In this document: positions 54,276-64,000 of the stretch, piece after piece | How positions within the stretch are numbered: the stretch's first letter is position 1 | Layout of the letters: the number at the start of each line of letters is the position of its first letter | From: Mantamonas sphyraenae | Taxonomy: Eukaryota; CRuMs; Mantamonadidae | Assembly (NCBI GenBank): GCA_026936335.1 | Contig: JAPMXV010000063.1 | Span: forward strand, 161,578 to 225,577 | Direction of reading: 5' to 3' | Length of the DNA stretch: 64,000 bases | Translations under genes and position numbers: made by a program | The notes under the pieces: generated by a model | Seen by the model: the letters and a program-made list of their open reading frames with translations, nothing else | What the model was told of the DNA's origin: nothing | Database searches by the model: none

Positions 54276-55939
54276 ATGCCTCGCCTTTTGAAACTGGATC
54301 CCATTGGAGCGGACGCTGAGGAGGAGGACAGAAACACGCTGCTGGAGCGTGGCGAGCTGAAGGTTTATTCTCAGCGGTGGGTTGTGCTGCTGTCGTACTG
54401 GCTGCTGGCGCTGTCGAACAACTCGGCGCAAGGTTGCCTGGTGCCGGTGTCGAAGAAGGCGATGGAGTGGTACCAGATCAACCCGTACCAGCTGGACATG
54501 CTTGTGATTGTGTACTCGATTAGTGGGATCTCGTGGCGGTGGGTGTGCATGTATGTGCTGGACAGCGACAAGTACGGTAGGTTGTTGTTTGGCGGGAGGG
54601 GTTTTGCAAGGGGAAGTGTGCGGGAGGAGGGGCAAACAGGGCATGTGGGGAGGCGAATGGGGATGGGAGAGAAGGGAGTGGGAGCTGGAAGGGCGGGGTA
54701 CGGGGATTGGGGCAGGCGGAGACAGTGGGAAGGGAGGAGGAGGAGGCGGAAGAATCAGAAGAAGAAGGGCCTTGGTTGGGGCTTGTGGTTTTGCTGACAC
54801 GGGCGGGCGGAAACAGGACTCGGGTGGGGTATCCACGCGGGAGCAACGCTGAACGCGGCCGGGACGGTGGTGTCGTACATTGGATCGACGTCGCGTGACG
54901 GGTACCCGCTGATTCTGTTGGGCAGCTGCCTGGGAGCAATGGGGATGGGGTAGGTTGTGTGTGTGGGGGAACGGCTGGGACGTGGGTGTGCAGGGAGGGG
55001 GAGATGGTTCTGACGCGGAGAGGGTGCATGTGCAGCTTCATCGACATTGCGCCGACAAAGATCTCTGCGGCATGGTTCCCTGTGAAGGAGCGGTCGTTTG
55101 CGACGGCGATCGGAACATTGTCGATCATGCTTGCAGCCACGTTTTCGTACCTGTCTGCACCGTGGATCATCCGAGACGATCCGGCAACGGAGTTTCCGAC
55201 GTACTTTCTGGTGATGGCGATCATCGGTTGTTCTGTGTGCGTGTTTAGCTTCCTTGTGTTCCGTTCGAAGCCGCCGACGCCGCCGTCGCTGAGTGCAAGC
55301 CAGCCGCGCATGCGATTTGCAGAGACGGTGCGTGGCGTGTTTCGAAACCGCAACTACAACATTGGGCTGGTGCTGTTCTGCACGACGGCGGCGTCGTCGG
55401 CGGCGTTCCACACGCTGTTTGGACAGATTCTGGCGAGTGTGAACTACACGACGAGCCAAATCGGCATCCTTGGCGGAGCACCGATTGTGACGGGCGTGGT
55501 GGGCATTGTGTTTTCCGGATGGCTGCTGGACCGCACGCACCGGTACAAAGCGATCCTGATTACGTACGCAGCGGTGACGACAGGTCTGTATGTGTGGTTC
55601 ACTCTGGGGCTGCAGCCGAACAACTACTCGTCGCTGCTGGCGAACCGTGCGCTGTACGGCATCTTTGGTGTGGCGCAAGCGCCGGCAGCGTTTGAAACGC
55701 TGGTGGAGGTGTCGTACCCGTTCCCGGAGGCCACGGTGATGGGGATCACGTTCTTTTTCATGAACGTGTTCATCATCTTGTACACGTTTGTGTTCCAGTG
55801 GCTGCAGCTGCCGAACGGGTCGTTCTCGGTGACGATGTGGACGGTGACGGTGCTGAACGGGTTGGCTGTGTTTGTGGGCTCGTTCTTTGACGGGCAGTTT
55901 ACGCGATTGGAGTACGACACGGCGCCTGTGGAGGAGTGA
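54276..55939 (+). CDS. SLC49/FLVCR-type MFS transporter
   Basis: Exons 54276–54576, 54817–54949 and 55036–55939 give 445 residues with about 12 hydrophobic helices. LKVYSQRWVVLLSYWLLALSN is the SLC49 (FLVCR/DIRC2/MFSD7) opening. GATLNAAGTVVSYIG, AAWFPVKERSFATAIGTL and FGVAQAPAAFETLVEVSYPFPE are further family marks. FLVCR proteins move choline, ethanolamine or heme-related cargo; which applies here cannot be told. The first intron (240 nt) is G-rich and contains GGGA repeats. Exon joins G|GA and GG|C restore conserved glycine positions. Confidence 0.85.
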
Positions 55940-56014
55940 AGCATGGAAGGGTGTGTTAATGGGAAGGTGGTGCGCAGAGGTGGGCAGCGCAAAAAACAGT
56001 AGTAGTAAACGACA

Positions 56015-57145
56015 ATGTCTCAGGGAGCGCGGTTGAATGTGCTGCCTACACGCATGTGAGTGCAGGATGCGTAGTGGATGGGGAGGGAACGGGAGAGTGT
56101 ACATGGAGGGGAGGCTGACGTGCGTTGTGGGTGGGGAATGTGCACAACACAGGACGCTGAAGGCACTGAAAGTGCAGCTGAAGGGTGCAGTGACGGGCCA
56201 CTCGCTGCTGAAGCGCAAGTCGGACGCGCTGACGCTGCGATTCCGTGGGATTGTGAAGGAGGTGGCGGAGCACAAGCTGTTGATGTCGTCCAAGATGAAG
56301 GACTCTGTGTTTTCGTTGACTCAAGCCAAGTTTGCAGCAGGAGACTTTACGTAGGTGGCATGCAGTGGGGCGAAACTGGCCGAGTACAGCTGTGGGCGTG
56401 GTGTGGTGTGGGTGTGGACGACCGTGCGGGATCGTGTGAAGATTGGGAGGGGCGTGAAGAAGGATCGAGAGGGCTGACGCGCGTGGATGGGGCACGTGTG
56501 GGCGTTGTTTTGGGTGTGAACAGGTACACGGTGACCGAGTCTGTGTCAAACGCCAACACAAAGGTGCGTATGAGCACAGACAACGTGGCAGGCGTAATCA
56601 TCCCTGTGTTTCAGCAGCACGAGGAGGGAGCAGACGGTAGGTGGGAGAGAGGGAGAAAGAGCGAGTGCATTGCGGGCCGGGCGTAGGGGAGACGAGAAGG
56701 AGTGCTGACATGGGCTGGAACGGGCAACGCAGCGCAAGAGTTGATTGGTATGAGCGCAGGTGGACAGCAGATCGCTCGGGCCAAGGACAACTTCCACGAC
56801 ACGCTGGACGTGCTGATCAAGCTGGCGTCGTTGCAGACGTCGTTCATCACGCTGGACGAGGTGATCAAGATCACAAACCGACGCGTGAACGCAATTGAGT
56901 ATGTGGTGCAGCCGCGGCTGGAGAACACGATCGCGTACATCAAGTCGGAGCTAGACGAGATGGACCGCGAAGAGTTTTTCCGCCTGAAGAAGATTCAGGA
57001 CAAGAAGAAGGCGAAGCAGGCAAAGAAGGACGCACGCCTGGCGGCGCTGCGTGCGGCGGCTGGGGAGGACGAGTCGTCGTCGTCGAGCTCGCAGCCGTCG
57101 TCCATCTTTGACAAGGGGGCAAAGGATGAGGATGTGATTTTTTGA
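56015..57145 (+). CDS. ATP6V1D: V-type ATPase subunit D
   Basis: Exons 56015–56055, 56153–56350, 56524–56636 and 56733–57145 give 254 residues, the usual length. Start [20 protein letters not shown]; then [66 protein letters not shown] and [14 protein letters not shown] follow subunit D. The protein is the central rotor shaft of the V1 sector, coupling ATP hydrolysis to proton pumping into acid compartments. The tail has a short Ser run and ends DEDVIF. All four exons agree in phase and with the alignment. Confidence 0.95.
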
Positions 57146-57176
57146 AATGGAACGAGTCCCTCCTCTTCTGTTGTGC

Positions 57177-58692
57177 TCAGTAGGCAGCCATGGGGCCGAC
57201 GCCCTCGTGCTCGGAAGTCCACTCCTCCATGAAACGGTTCTGCGGGCGGGTGAGGACAAACTGGACGTCGGAGAGGTAGCGGCACTGGAGCATGGCGAAG
57301 CAGGTGACGAGGTAGACATGCCACATGCGGTAGAAGCGTTCGTCAAACTTGCTGTCGCTGGCCTTGATGTCTTGCCAGTTGTCCTCAAAGTTGTGCTGCC
57401 AGAGCTTGAGGGTGCGTGCGTAGTGCTGGCCCATGTCGTCGAGCTGGAGGAGCTGGAGGCGCTTTGTGGTGCGCACAGCCTCGGCAATGCGGTAGTTGCT
57501 GAGGAGGCAGCCTCCAGGGAAGATGTACTTTTTGATCCAGTCGCTGGAGTGGACGTAGGAGGCGTGCATGGCATCCTGGTGAGTGATGGCTTGGATGACG
57601 GCGAGGCCGTTGGGTTTGAGGAGCTCCTCAATGCGCTGGAAGTAGGTGGGCAGGTTCTCGTCGCCGACGGCTTCAATCATTTCGATGGAAACGACCTTGT
57701 CAAAGGTGCCCTGGACGTGGCGGTAGTCCTCGAGGCGGACTTCGATGAGATGTTCGAGGCCAGCGGCGCGGATGCGGCGGTCTGCTTCAGCCTTTTGCTC
57801 GACACTCAGGGTGAGGGTGGTGACCTTGCAGCCAATGGTGCTTGCAGCACGGATGGCCATGCTGCCCCAACCAGAGCCGATTTCGAGGACATGGTCGGTT
57901 TTCTGGAGGCGGGCTTTGGAGATGATTGCGTCGAGCTTGTTCATCTGAGCCTGCTCGAGAGAGTCACGCTTGCTGAGGAAAAGAGCAGCGGAGTAGGTCA
58001 TGGATGGGTCGAGCATTTTCTCGTAGAGGTAGTTGCTGAGGTCGTAGTGGGCGGAGATATTGCGGCGGGAGCCCGCGATGGTATTTCTGTAGAGTGTCCG
58101 GACATGCGGGCGGGGAGAATCGGCGAGGGTGTGTGAGAGGGGGGCGCAGTGGAATGGGAAGTGGGGTGCACGTGGGAGCAGATAGTGTGGGAACAGGGTG
58201 TGTGGTTGCGGCGGAGAGTGGAGTTGGTGGGGAGGCGCCGGAGAGTTTCGGGCGGGAGGAGCATGATTTTTGTGTGGTGTTTTGGAAGTGGCCAAAAAGG
58301 CTCCGTAGGACGTACGCATTGTAGACGGCGTGGACAAAGTACTCGATCTTGGTGCCGATCCAGGAGAACCAACTGGGTTCATCGACCTGGTTTGCATTGG
58401 CCAGGAATGCAAAGAGGAGGTTGTCGAGGCTGGGGCTGACTTCAAAGTCACCGTCGACGAAGCTCTCAAAGAGGCCGACGTCGTGGTTGGCGGCGACCTT
58501 CCAGAAAAACACATTGTCCTTGACGTGGACAGTGGCGTGCTGGCGCTCGATGCCGCCGGGGGAGCCAAATGTGGTTTTGTCGCCGTCCGGGGTGATCAGG
58601 GTGATTGATCCGTGGGTGATGGAGCTGCGCAGCTTCTGGCAGACCAGGTAGCGGCAGACTGAGTAGATGATGGCCCAGAACCAAGCGAGCAT
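57177..58692 (-). CDS. cfa: cyclopropane-fatty-acyl-phospholipid synthase
   Basis: Exons 58316–58692 and 57177–58086 give 428 residues. A hydrophobic N-terminus (LAWFWAIIYSVCRYLV) precedes the CFA N-domain (HDVGLFESFVDGDFEV). NTIAGSRRNISAHYDLSNYL follows the splice. The SAM-binding motif is VLEIGSGWGSMAI, and DKVVSIEMIEAVGDENL, YIFPGGCLLSN and EDNWQDIKA complete the family pattern. The enzyme transfers a methylene from S-adenosylmethionine to cis double bonds of membrane lipids. The family is mainly bacterial, with plant, fungal and protist members, so ancient transfer is likely. The spliceosomal intron shows long residence in this genome. Tail to tail with ATP6V1D, 31 nt apart. Confidence 0.92.
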
Positions 58693-58925
58693 GTTTGGTG
58701 GGGTTTAATGGATTGTGGTGGATGAGGGAGGGGGTGAGGGGGTTGGCAAGCGCGGGGGAACCACGGATTTTTGTGGAGAGGAGTGGAGAGAGTGGGTGGG
58801 TGGGGAAGCGGGTGTGGAGGGGGAGAGGGTGTGGAGGGAGGAGGTGGGAGGAGGGAGGGGTGGAGAGGGTGGTGGGGGGGAAGGAAGTGTAGGCAGACCG
58901 GCTCACATCGGGCAACGCAGACGCA

Positions 58926-60174
58926 ATGGCCTCGTTAGAGATGGTTGAATGGGTGGCTCTGCTGCAGAGTGGGGATCATGAACGGGTGTGCAGTGCACTG
59001 GAGGCAGAGGGAGAGGTGGGTTGGGGCTGGGACGCAGAGGGAAGTGCAGCACGTCAAGAAGTGGATAAAGGGCACCAATGGAGTGTGCGCTGACACGTGG
59101 AGTACAGTGTTTGTGTATTAATGGCGAGTGTCTAGGAGACGACGAGGCAGTAGCGCTGGCCAAGGCGCTGGGAAGAACAGCAGGTTGCAGACACTGGACC
59201 TCGGCAACAACAGCATTGGGGCAGAAGGAGCAGCAGCACTGGCGCAGTGACTGAAGACGAACAGCAGTTTGCAGACACTGGACCTCGGCAACAACAGCAT
59301 CGGGGACGAAGGGGCAGCAGAAGTGGCGCGGGCACTGAGTGGGAACAGCAGCTTGCAGAACCTGAATCTCTGGGACAACAGCATCGGAGCAGAAGGAGCG
59401 ACAGCGCTGGCGCGGGCATTGAGTGGGAACAGCAGCTTGCAGACACTGAATCTCTGGGGCAACAGCATCGGGGACGAAGGGGCAGTGACACTGGGGAAGG
59501 CACTGGGAGAGAACAGCAGCTTGCAGACACTGGACCTTCAGTGCAACAGCATCAATCCAGAAGGAGCAGCAGCACTGGTGCAGGGGCTCAGTGGAAATAT
59601 CGGCTTGCAGGCGCTGGACCTCAGCTTGAACCGCATCGGCGCACTTCGAGTAGAAGTACCGGCGCAGGCAGTGGAAAACAATCGTTCGTGCTGGAGGTTT
59701 GACGGCGTTGACAGTGACGCATTGCAGTCTCTGTTGGAGCGGAACAAGAAGCAGCACGTGGCGTTTGTAGAGTGTGGGGATGTGGAAAAGATGAGAGAGT
59801 TGAGGGAGTGGGGTGTGCCTGTGGACACGTTTGCAGGGAATGGAGGTGAGGAGACTGCGCTGGAGAGAGCTGTGAGGGAAGGGGAGGAGAGGATTTTGGA
59901 GGTGTTGAGGGGGTGGGGTGCGAGACCAAGGATGAAAACGGTGGAGGTGGTGAGGGAGGCAGGGTGGGGGAAGGCGTGGCATTGGATTGGGTGGGCTGGA
60001 CGGGTGGATGAGGCGATGGAGGTGGCGTTGGTGATGAACGGGGAGGAGAGGGAGGCGATGTTTGCATGTGGAGGGATGGAGGGGTATGTGGAGGAGGGAG
60101 GGTGGGGAGGATGGGTGACACTGCCGGATGAGGTGATGGAGAGGGTGGTTGAGTGGGTGGGGAGGGGAGAGTGA
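58926..60174 (+). CDS. LRR-ankyrin protein, tandem-repeat gene with damaged 5' repeats
   Basis: The intact frame (from about 59257) encodes five NOD-type leucine-rich repeats of exactly 28 residues (SLQTLDLGNNSIGDEGA and variants). About 170 residues follow with ankyrin-like units (VAFVECGDVEKMRELREWG, ETALERAVREGEERILEVL). An upstream exon 58926–59015 (MASLEMVEWVALLQSGDHER) ends in a GTGGGT donor and can be joined in phase 0 to 59257, giving 335 residues. The skipped stretch 59130–59256 holds two more repeats that cannot be read through: one needs a 1-nt insertion near 59171 and the next ends in TGA at 59248–59250. So either the gene is partly decayed or the damaged repeats are now intronic. 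Function unknown. Confidence 0.6.
59185..59688 (+). repeat. 84-bp tandem repeats encoding LRR units
   Basis: Six units begin with TTGCAG at 59185, 59269, 59353, 59437, 59521 and 59605, exactly 84 nt apart. Neighbouring units are nearly identical, which points to recent expansion or ongoing homogenisation by unequal crossing-over or gene conversion. Confidence 0.92.
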
Positions 60175-60204
60175 GTGGGGAGGTTGTGGGAATGAAAGGG
60201 TGGT

Positions 60205-60834
60205 TCATTCGAGGCGTTGGCGTTTGGAGGAGGAGGAGGAGGAGGAGGAAGGGGCTTTGCGCTTGGGCAGGGTGAAGGAGGGGATGGGGTAGGCGTTGAC
60301 GAGTGCGGTGGTGGTGGGGCGTGTGGTGATGTGGGGTGTGATGCGGTCGATGAGGGTGTGGAGGAGGGTGTGCAGCGTGGCGTCGCTGGGTTTGGGTTTG
60401 TCGAGCCAGGCGATCCTGAGGGAGAGGGAGGTGACGCCGCGGGTGAGGGTGGCGCTGATGGCAGGTTGCACCTGCTGGTAGGTGAGATGTGGCCTGAGGA
60501 GGCGAACAAAGAAGGCCAGGTCGACAGGGGGCACGGCAACGTTGCCCAGCGCCAGGATGATGTGCCGCAGCAGGAGTGCAGGCTGCCGTTGTTGATGAGA
60601 TCACGCAGTGCCTGGTGCTCGTGAGCGTGCTGATGGCGAGGGTGCTTGGCTGCGCGTGTCTTCATGTGTGCCAGCAGCGTCCGGAACTCCCGTGCCGTGC
60701 AGCTGCCACGCTCGTCGCCGTGAGAACCCTTGCTCCAGCCACTGCGCACAGACTCAGGATGCCACCTACCCACCGTGGTGGTGGTGAGGTGGTGGTCGTA
60801 GTCGCATTGTGTCCAGTGTGGGTCGCCGTCGTTG
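60205..60834 (-). pseudogene. out-of-frame remainder of the second A–B module copy
   Basis: Beyond the stop at 60835 the same strand still encodes the rest of the second module copy in two other frames: one frame up to about 60556 (EFRTLLAHMKTRAAKHP) and another from about 60534 to a stop at 60205 (DLAFFVRLLRPHLTYQQVQ), ending in a poly-Ser/KRQRLE tail. Two single-base deletions relative to the first copy explain the frame changes, at about 61095 (GCAGAGG versus GCAGAAGG) and at about 60575. The high DNA similarity with broken frame indicates recent decay, or sequence errors in the repeat. Confidence 0.6.
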
Positions 60835-62490
60835 TCAGCAGGGCGTCGTGCTTTCTGCAGCGACAGCTGGGTCTGCTCGTGCTCCTCCCAGGTGGTGGGA
60901 TGGGCTCTGTCGCCAAGAGTGTCCATCTCTGCCATGAGCAGGTGGAGGAGGGCGTAGTTGGGGTCGCCGTGGTCGTGTGGCTCCTCCAGCCAGCACACCT
61001 TCAAACCAGCCTTTGTCACACCCATGGCCAGACCAGCGTGTCGATGATGGCATGGCTGCATGCATGTCGATCCATATCACAGCCGAGAAGGGTGAGGCAG
61101 AGGCCATGTCGCCCTGGGAGAGGGGAATGTTGCCCAGAGTGAGCAGAATCTGTCGGACCAGCGTGGTCGTAGTGCCATGGCAGACCACAACAAGCGCCTG
61201 CAGGAACATCAGGTCGGGAATGTCGTCGATGGGATGCTCATTGGCCAGGGTGTGCATGTGCTTCAGCAGTGCCGTGTGCTCCTTCTTGTTGCTGTGGCTG
61301 CGCTCGCTCTTGCCCCACTGAGTCCAGCCACTGCGCACAACGCCATCTGGCAGTCCATCCTCCTCCGCCATCTTCTCCTCCTCTGTGGGCTCGGGCAGAA
61401 CAAGCTCTGCGATGTCGAGGGTGTTGACGGCGTCGACTGTGGTGGGACGGGTGTTGATGTGGGGTGTGATGCGGTCGATGAGGGTGTGGAGGAGGGTGTG
61501 CAGTGTGGCGTCGCTGGGTTTGGGGTTGTCAAGCCAGGCGATCTTGAGGGACAGGGAGGTGACACCACGGGTGAGGTTGTAGCTGATGGCAGATTGCACC
61601 TGCTGGTAGGTGAGATGTGGCCTGAGGAGGCGAACAAAGAAGGCCAGGTCGACAGGCGGCACGCCAACGTCGCCCAGCGCCAGGATGATGTGCCGCAAGA
61701 GGGAACTCAGGTCGCCATTGTTGATCAGCTCACGCAGTGCCTGGTGCTCGTGTGCGTGCTGATGGCGAGGGTACTTGGCTGCGCGTGTCTTCATGTGTGC
61801 CAGCAGCGTCTGGAACTCCCGCGCCGTGCAGCTGCCACGCTCGTCGCTGGGAGTTCCCGTGCACCAGCCACTGCGCACAGACACAGGGAGCCACTTGCCC
61901 ACGTTGGTGGTGTTCAGGTGGTGGTCGTAGTCGCATTGAGTCCAGTGTGGGTCGCTGTCGTTGTCAACAGGGCGCCGTGCTTCCTGCAGCCACAGCTGGG
62001 TCTGCTTCTGCTCCTTCCAGGTGGTGGGATGGGGCCTGTCGCCAAGAGTGGCCATCTCTGCCATGAGCAGGTGGAGGAGGACGTAGTTGGGGTCGCCATG
62101 GTCGTGTGGCTCCTCCAGCCAGCACGCCTTCAACCCAGCCTTCGTCACACCCACGGCCAGACCAGCGGCGTGGGCGGCTTTGCTGCACGCATTGTGATCC
62201 ACGTCACGGCCGAAAAGGGTGAGGCAGAAGGCCATGTCGCCCTGGGAGAGGGGAATGTTGCCCAGAGCGAGCTGAATCTGTCGGACCAGCGTGCTCGTAG
62301 TGCCATGGCAGACGACAACACGCGCCTGCAGGGTCATGAGGTCGGAGATGTCGTCGTTGGGATGATCATTGGCCAGAGTGTGCATGTGGTTCAACAGTGC
62401 CGTGTGCTCCTTCTTGTTGCTGTGGCTGCGCTCGTCACTGCGCCAGTTCTGCGACCACCCTTTGCGCACAACTCCATCTGGCAACTTGTT
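60307..62490 (-). repeat. 1.05-kb direct tandem duplication (period about 1.13 kb)
   Basis: The segments 61440–62490 and 60307–61358 are near-identical at DNA level; for example GGTGTGATGCGGTCGATGAG occurs at 60335 and again at 61463. The offset is about 1128 nt. This is a duplication inside one coding sequence. Confidence 0.85.
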
Positions 62491-63780
62491 CGTCTTGTCC
62501 ACGCCTGTGTTCCTCGGTGCGCTGGTGTCTCCGTTCCTGGCCCTCGTTGCGCGTGTACTCGACGTTCCTGTCTCTGTGCCACTGCCAGCCGTGACTTTGC
62601 GCCTGGGCTGTACGTTGCCTTTCATCTTTTGTGGATCAGTACGTCGGCTGGTCTGGCCTCTGCGACGCCGCGTGAGGCCTCTACTTGTGTGTCCGGGCTG
62701 CCATTCGTCCCTGTCCTCCTGCTCCATGTCGTTTGCGCCGATGTCGCTGTCGTCTTGCAGCATGTACTCCCCATCCATGGCATCATCAGTGTCTGCAATG
62801 CTGAGTGCGCCCTGAGTTTCCATCTCGTCGTCCATGGGCTGCTGGGTTGTGTTGTTTGCCTCGCCGTGTTCTTCGTACGCCTCCATCCATGAGCTGGTCA
62901 TCCACTCTGAGTTGCTGGACATTGACCGTGGTTCACGGTGGCCAAAGTTCAGGAACATCAGGTCCTCCACGTCGCCAGTGTCATGTGTGAGTGTGTCCTG
63001 GTCTGCGTCGTCGTCGTCGCTGTCTCCTGTCTGCGTGTGCCCTGGTGGGAGGAGGACGACGATGTGGTGGTGGATGTGGTCCGTGTGATGCCGACAAAGG
63101 CAGGACTGATGCGGTTGGGGACGCCGTTGTGGTTTGCGGTGGGTTGAGCAGGCGGAGGTTGCAACGGAGGCTGAGCGAAGTGCATCTGGGCGGTTTGTCG
63201 CGGCTGAGGAGGCGGCGGGGGAGGGTAGGCGTAGTATGGGTGACCCTGATGAGCATATGCGTGGTGTTGCTGGGAGTGGGTGTTGACAGGGACCCAGATG
63301 ATAGGTGGTTGTGGGTGCTGGTACGGGTTTTGTACGCCAGGGACGGGGAGCATGTTCGGAAACGGCTGGGCAGCCATGAGAGGGACCATGTACGCGTAGC
63401 TGTGGCGGAGACGGGGAGGGGCAGGGCGGAGTGCGTACGGTGAGCGGAAGGCGGTATGGACGCCGTCAGAGCAGAAGCGGGATGAAGGGAGGCTGGAACG
63501 GGCAAAGAGGGAAACGGAGGAGATTGGCAGACACGGAACTGGCAACGGGGAGGGCAGTGACAGGGGAGAGGGGATCGGAGAAGAGCGGAGGAGGCAGCGG
63601 CGGTAGTGATGGGGAAGTGAAGATGCAGGAGAGGAGTGCAAGGGAGCGACAGAGGCATGGAGGAGGCCAGGAAGCGGGAGAAGCTGGGCAGTCAGAAAAC
63701 GGAGTGGAAGGCAGAACGCACGCTGGGTAGATGTTGGGTGTGTGTTGTTGCTTCGGAGTGCTTGAGTAGTCGTTGTCCAT
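60835..63780 (-). CDS. unrecognised protein with internal duplicated modules
   Basis: Exons 63722–63780, 63096–63399 and 60835–63030 give 852 residues as read. The N-terminus is MDNDYSSTPKQQHTPNIYP, then Pro/Gln/His/Tyr-rich (QPPIIWVPVNTHSQQHH), and an acidic segment follows the second splice (DSDDDDADQDTLTHDTGD). The third exon carries two successive modules of about 150 residues that resemble each other. Module A contains KKEHTALLNHMHTLANDHP, TLVRQIQLALGNIPLSQGDM and LKACWLEEP. Module B contains EFQTLLAHMKTRAAKYP, LLRHIILALGDVGVPPVDLAF and LSLKIAWLDNP. The A–B pair is then repeated, but the second copy loses frame at about 61095 and ends at a shifted stop. I know no family with this pattern. 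The 65-nt last intron was inferred from the frame change. Confidence 0.6.
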
Positions 63781-64000
63781 GGCGGTGGAGATACTGGAGT
63801 GTATGTGGATTATGTTGGACTGGTGGAGGGTGTTGTGGGTGTTGGTGATACTTTGGTTGAAGGCGGACGGGCAGTGCTGACTGCACGGCGTTGCAGGACG
63901 ACGGCCACTCACCAGCGACATTTCCACTCCCGCCCATTGCCCACTGCCCCATGTCACCACCCAACTCAGCCACCCCGCCAGCAGACACAAGCACGACTCA
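63781..64000. other. right-edge spacer
   Basis: 220 nt upstream of the module gene to the window edge. It should hold that gene's promoter. I see no supported coding sequence in it. Confidence 0.4.

Noticed and set aside
61177..62892. 571-residue frame on the plus strand across the right-end repeats
   Set aside because: It is antisense to the module gene, which has an upstream exon chain in phase and repeated domain structure.

Overview
The window is dense nuclear DNA of a unicellular, flagellated eukaryote whose lineage I could not fix from sequence alone. The evidence is GT–AG introns of about 65–470 nt in most genes (typically GTGAGT/GTACGT donors and CACACACAG acceptors), almost no intergenic space, genes on both strands, and a purely eukaryotic gene set. 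Flagellar and centrosomal proteins are present (axonemal dynein light chain DNAL1, LRRC45, OSCP1), as are mitochondrial complex I and complex III proteins, V-ATPase, dolichol-linked glycosylation, nuclear pore and Hippo/NDR-type kinases. Exon joins given here were worked out by eye from reading phase, splice signals and family alignment from memory; no database was searched.

Layout. 0–9 kb, minus strand: 5' half of a USP9X/FAF deubiquitinase, a ZnT5-like zinc transporter, and the retriever subunit VPS35L. 9–12 kb, plus strand: an NDR-class kinase and a tiny DASH-complex gene, DAD4. 12–24 kb: a CCDC177-like coiled-coil protein, LYRM7/MZM1, BuGZ (ZNF207), a small coiled-coil protein, DNAL1, TOM22, a leishmanolysin-type metalloprotease, an MST/Hippo-class kinase and an HMG-box-like protein. 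24.6–30.2 kb, minus strand: a 5.5 kb coding block of two overlapping frames that ends in a Fanzor/TnpB-type RuvC nuclease core. This is the clearest candidate for an unusual system in the window.

30–43 kb: acid lipase, an ankyrin protein with a CaaX end, NDUFA3-like, ALG3 and SLC66A2 (head to head), NUP35, DTD2, OSCP1 and AIDA (head to head), and ELP6. 43–58.7 kb: LRRC45, an unrecognised protein, CSB/ERCC6, a LisH-WD40 protein, an SLC49-type transporter, V-ATPase subunit D and a cyclopropane-fatty-acid synthase. 58.9–63.8 kb is a repeat-rich accessory region. It holds an LRR-ankyrin gene built from 84-bp tandem repeats with a broken 5' part, and a gene carrying a roughly 1.05 kb internal tandem duplication of a domain I do not recognise, whose second copy has lost frame.

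Working links between neighbours: ALG3 and SLC66A2 overlap at their start codons. Several other pairs share very short head-to-head spacers, which suggests bidirectional promoters. An NDR kinase and an MST-like kinase, the two tiers of a Hippo/MEN-type cascade, lie 12 kb apart. The housekeeping genes look intact, apart from ambiguous short introns in CSB and the WD40 gene. Decay is confined to the LRR and duplicated-module genes near the right end.
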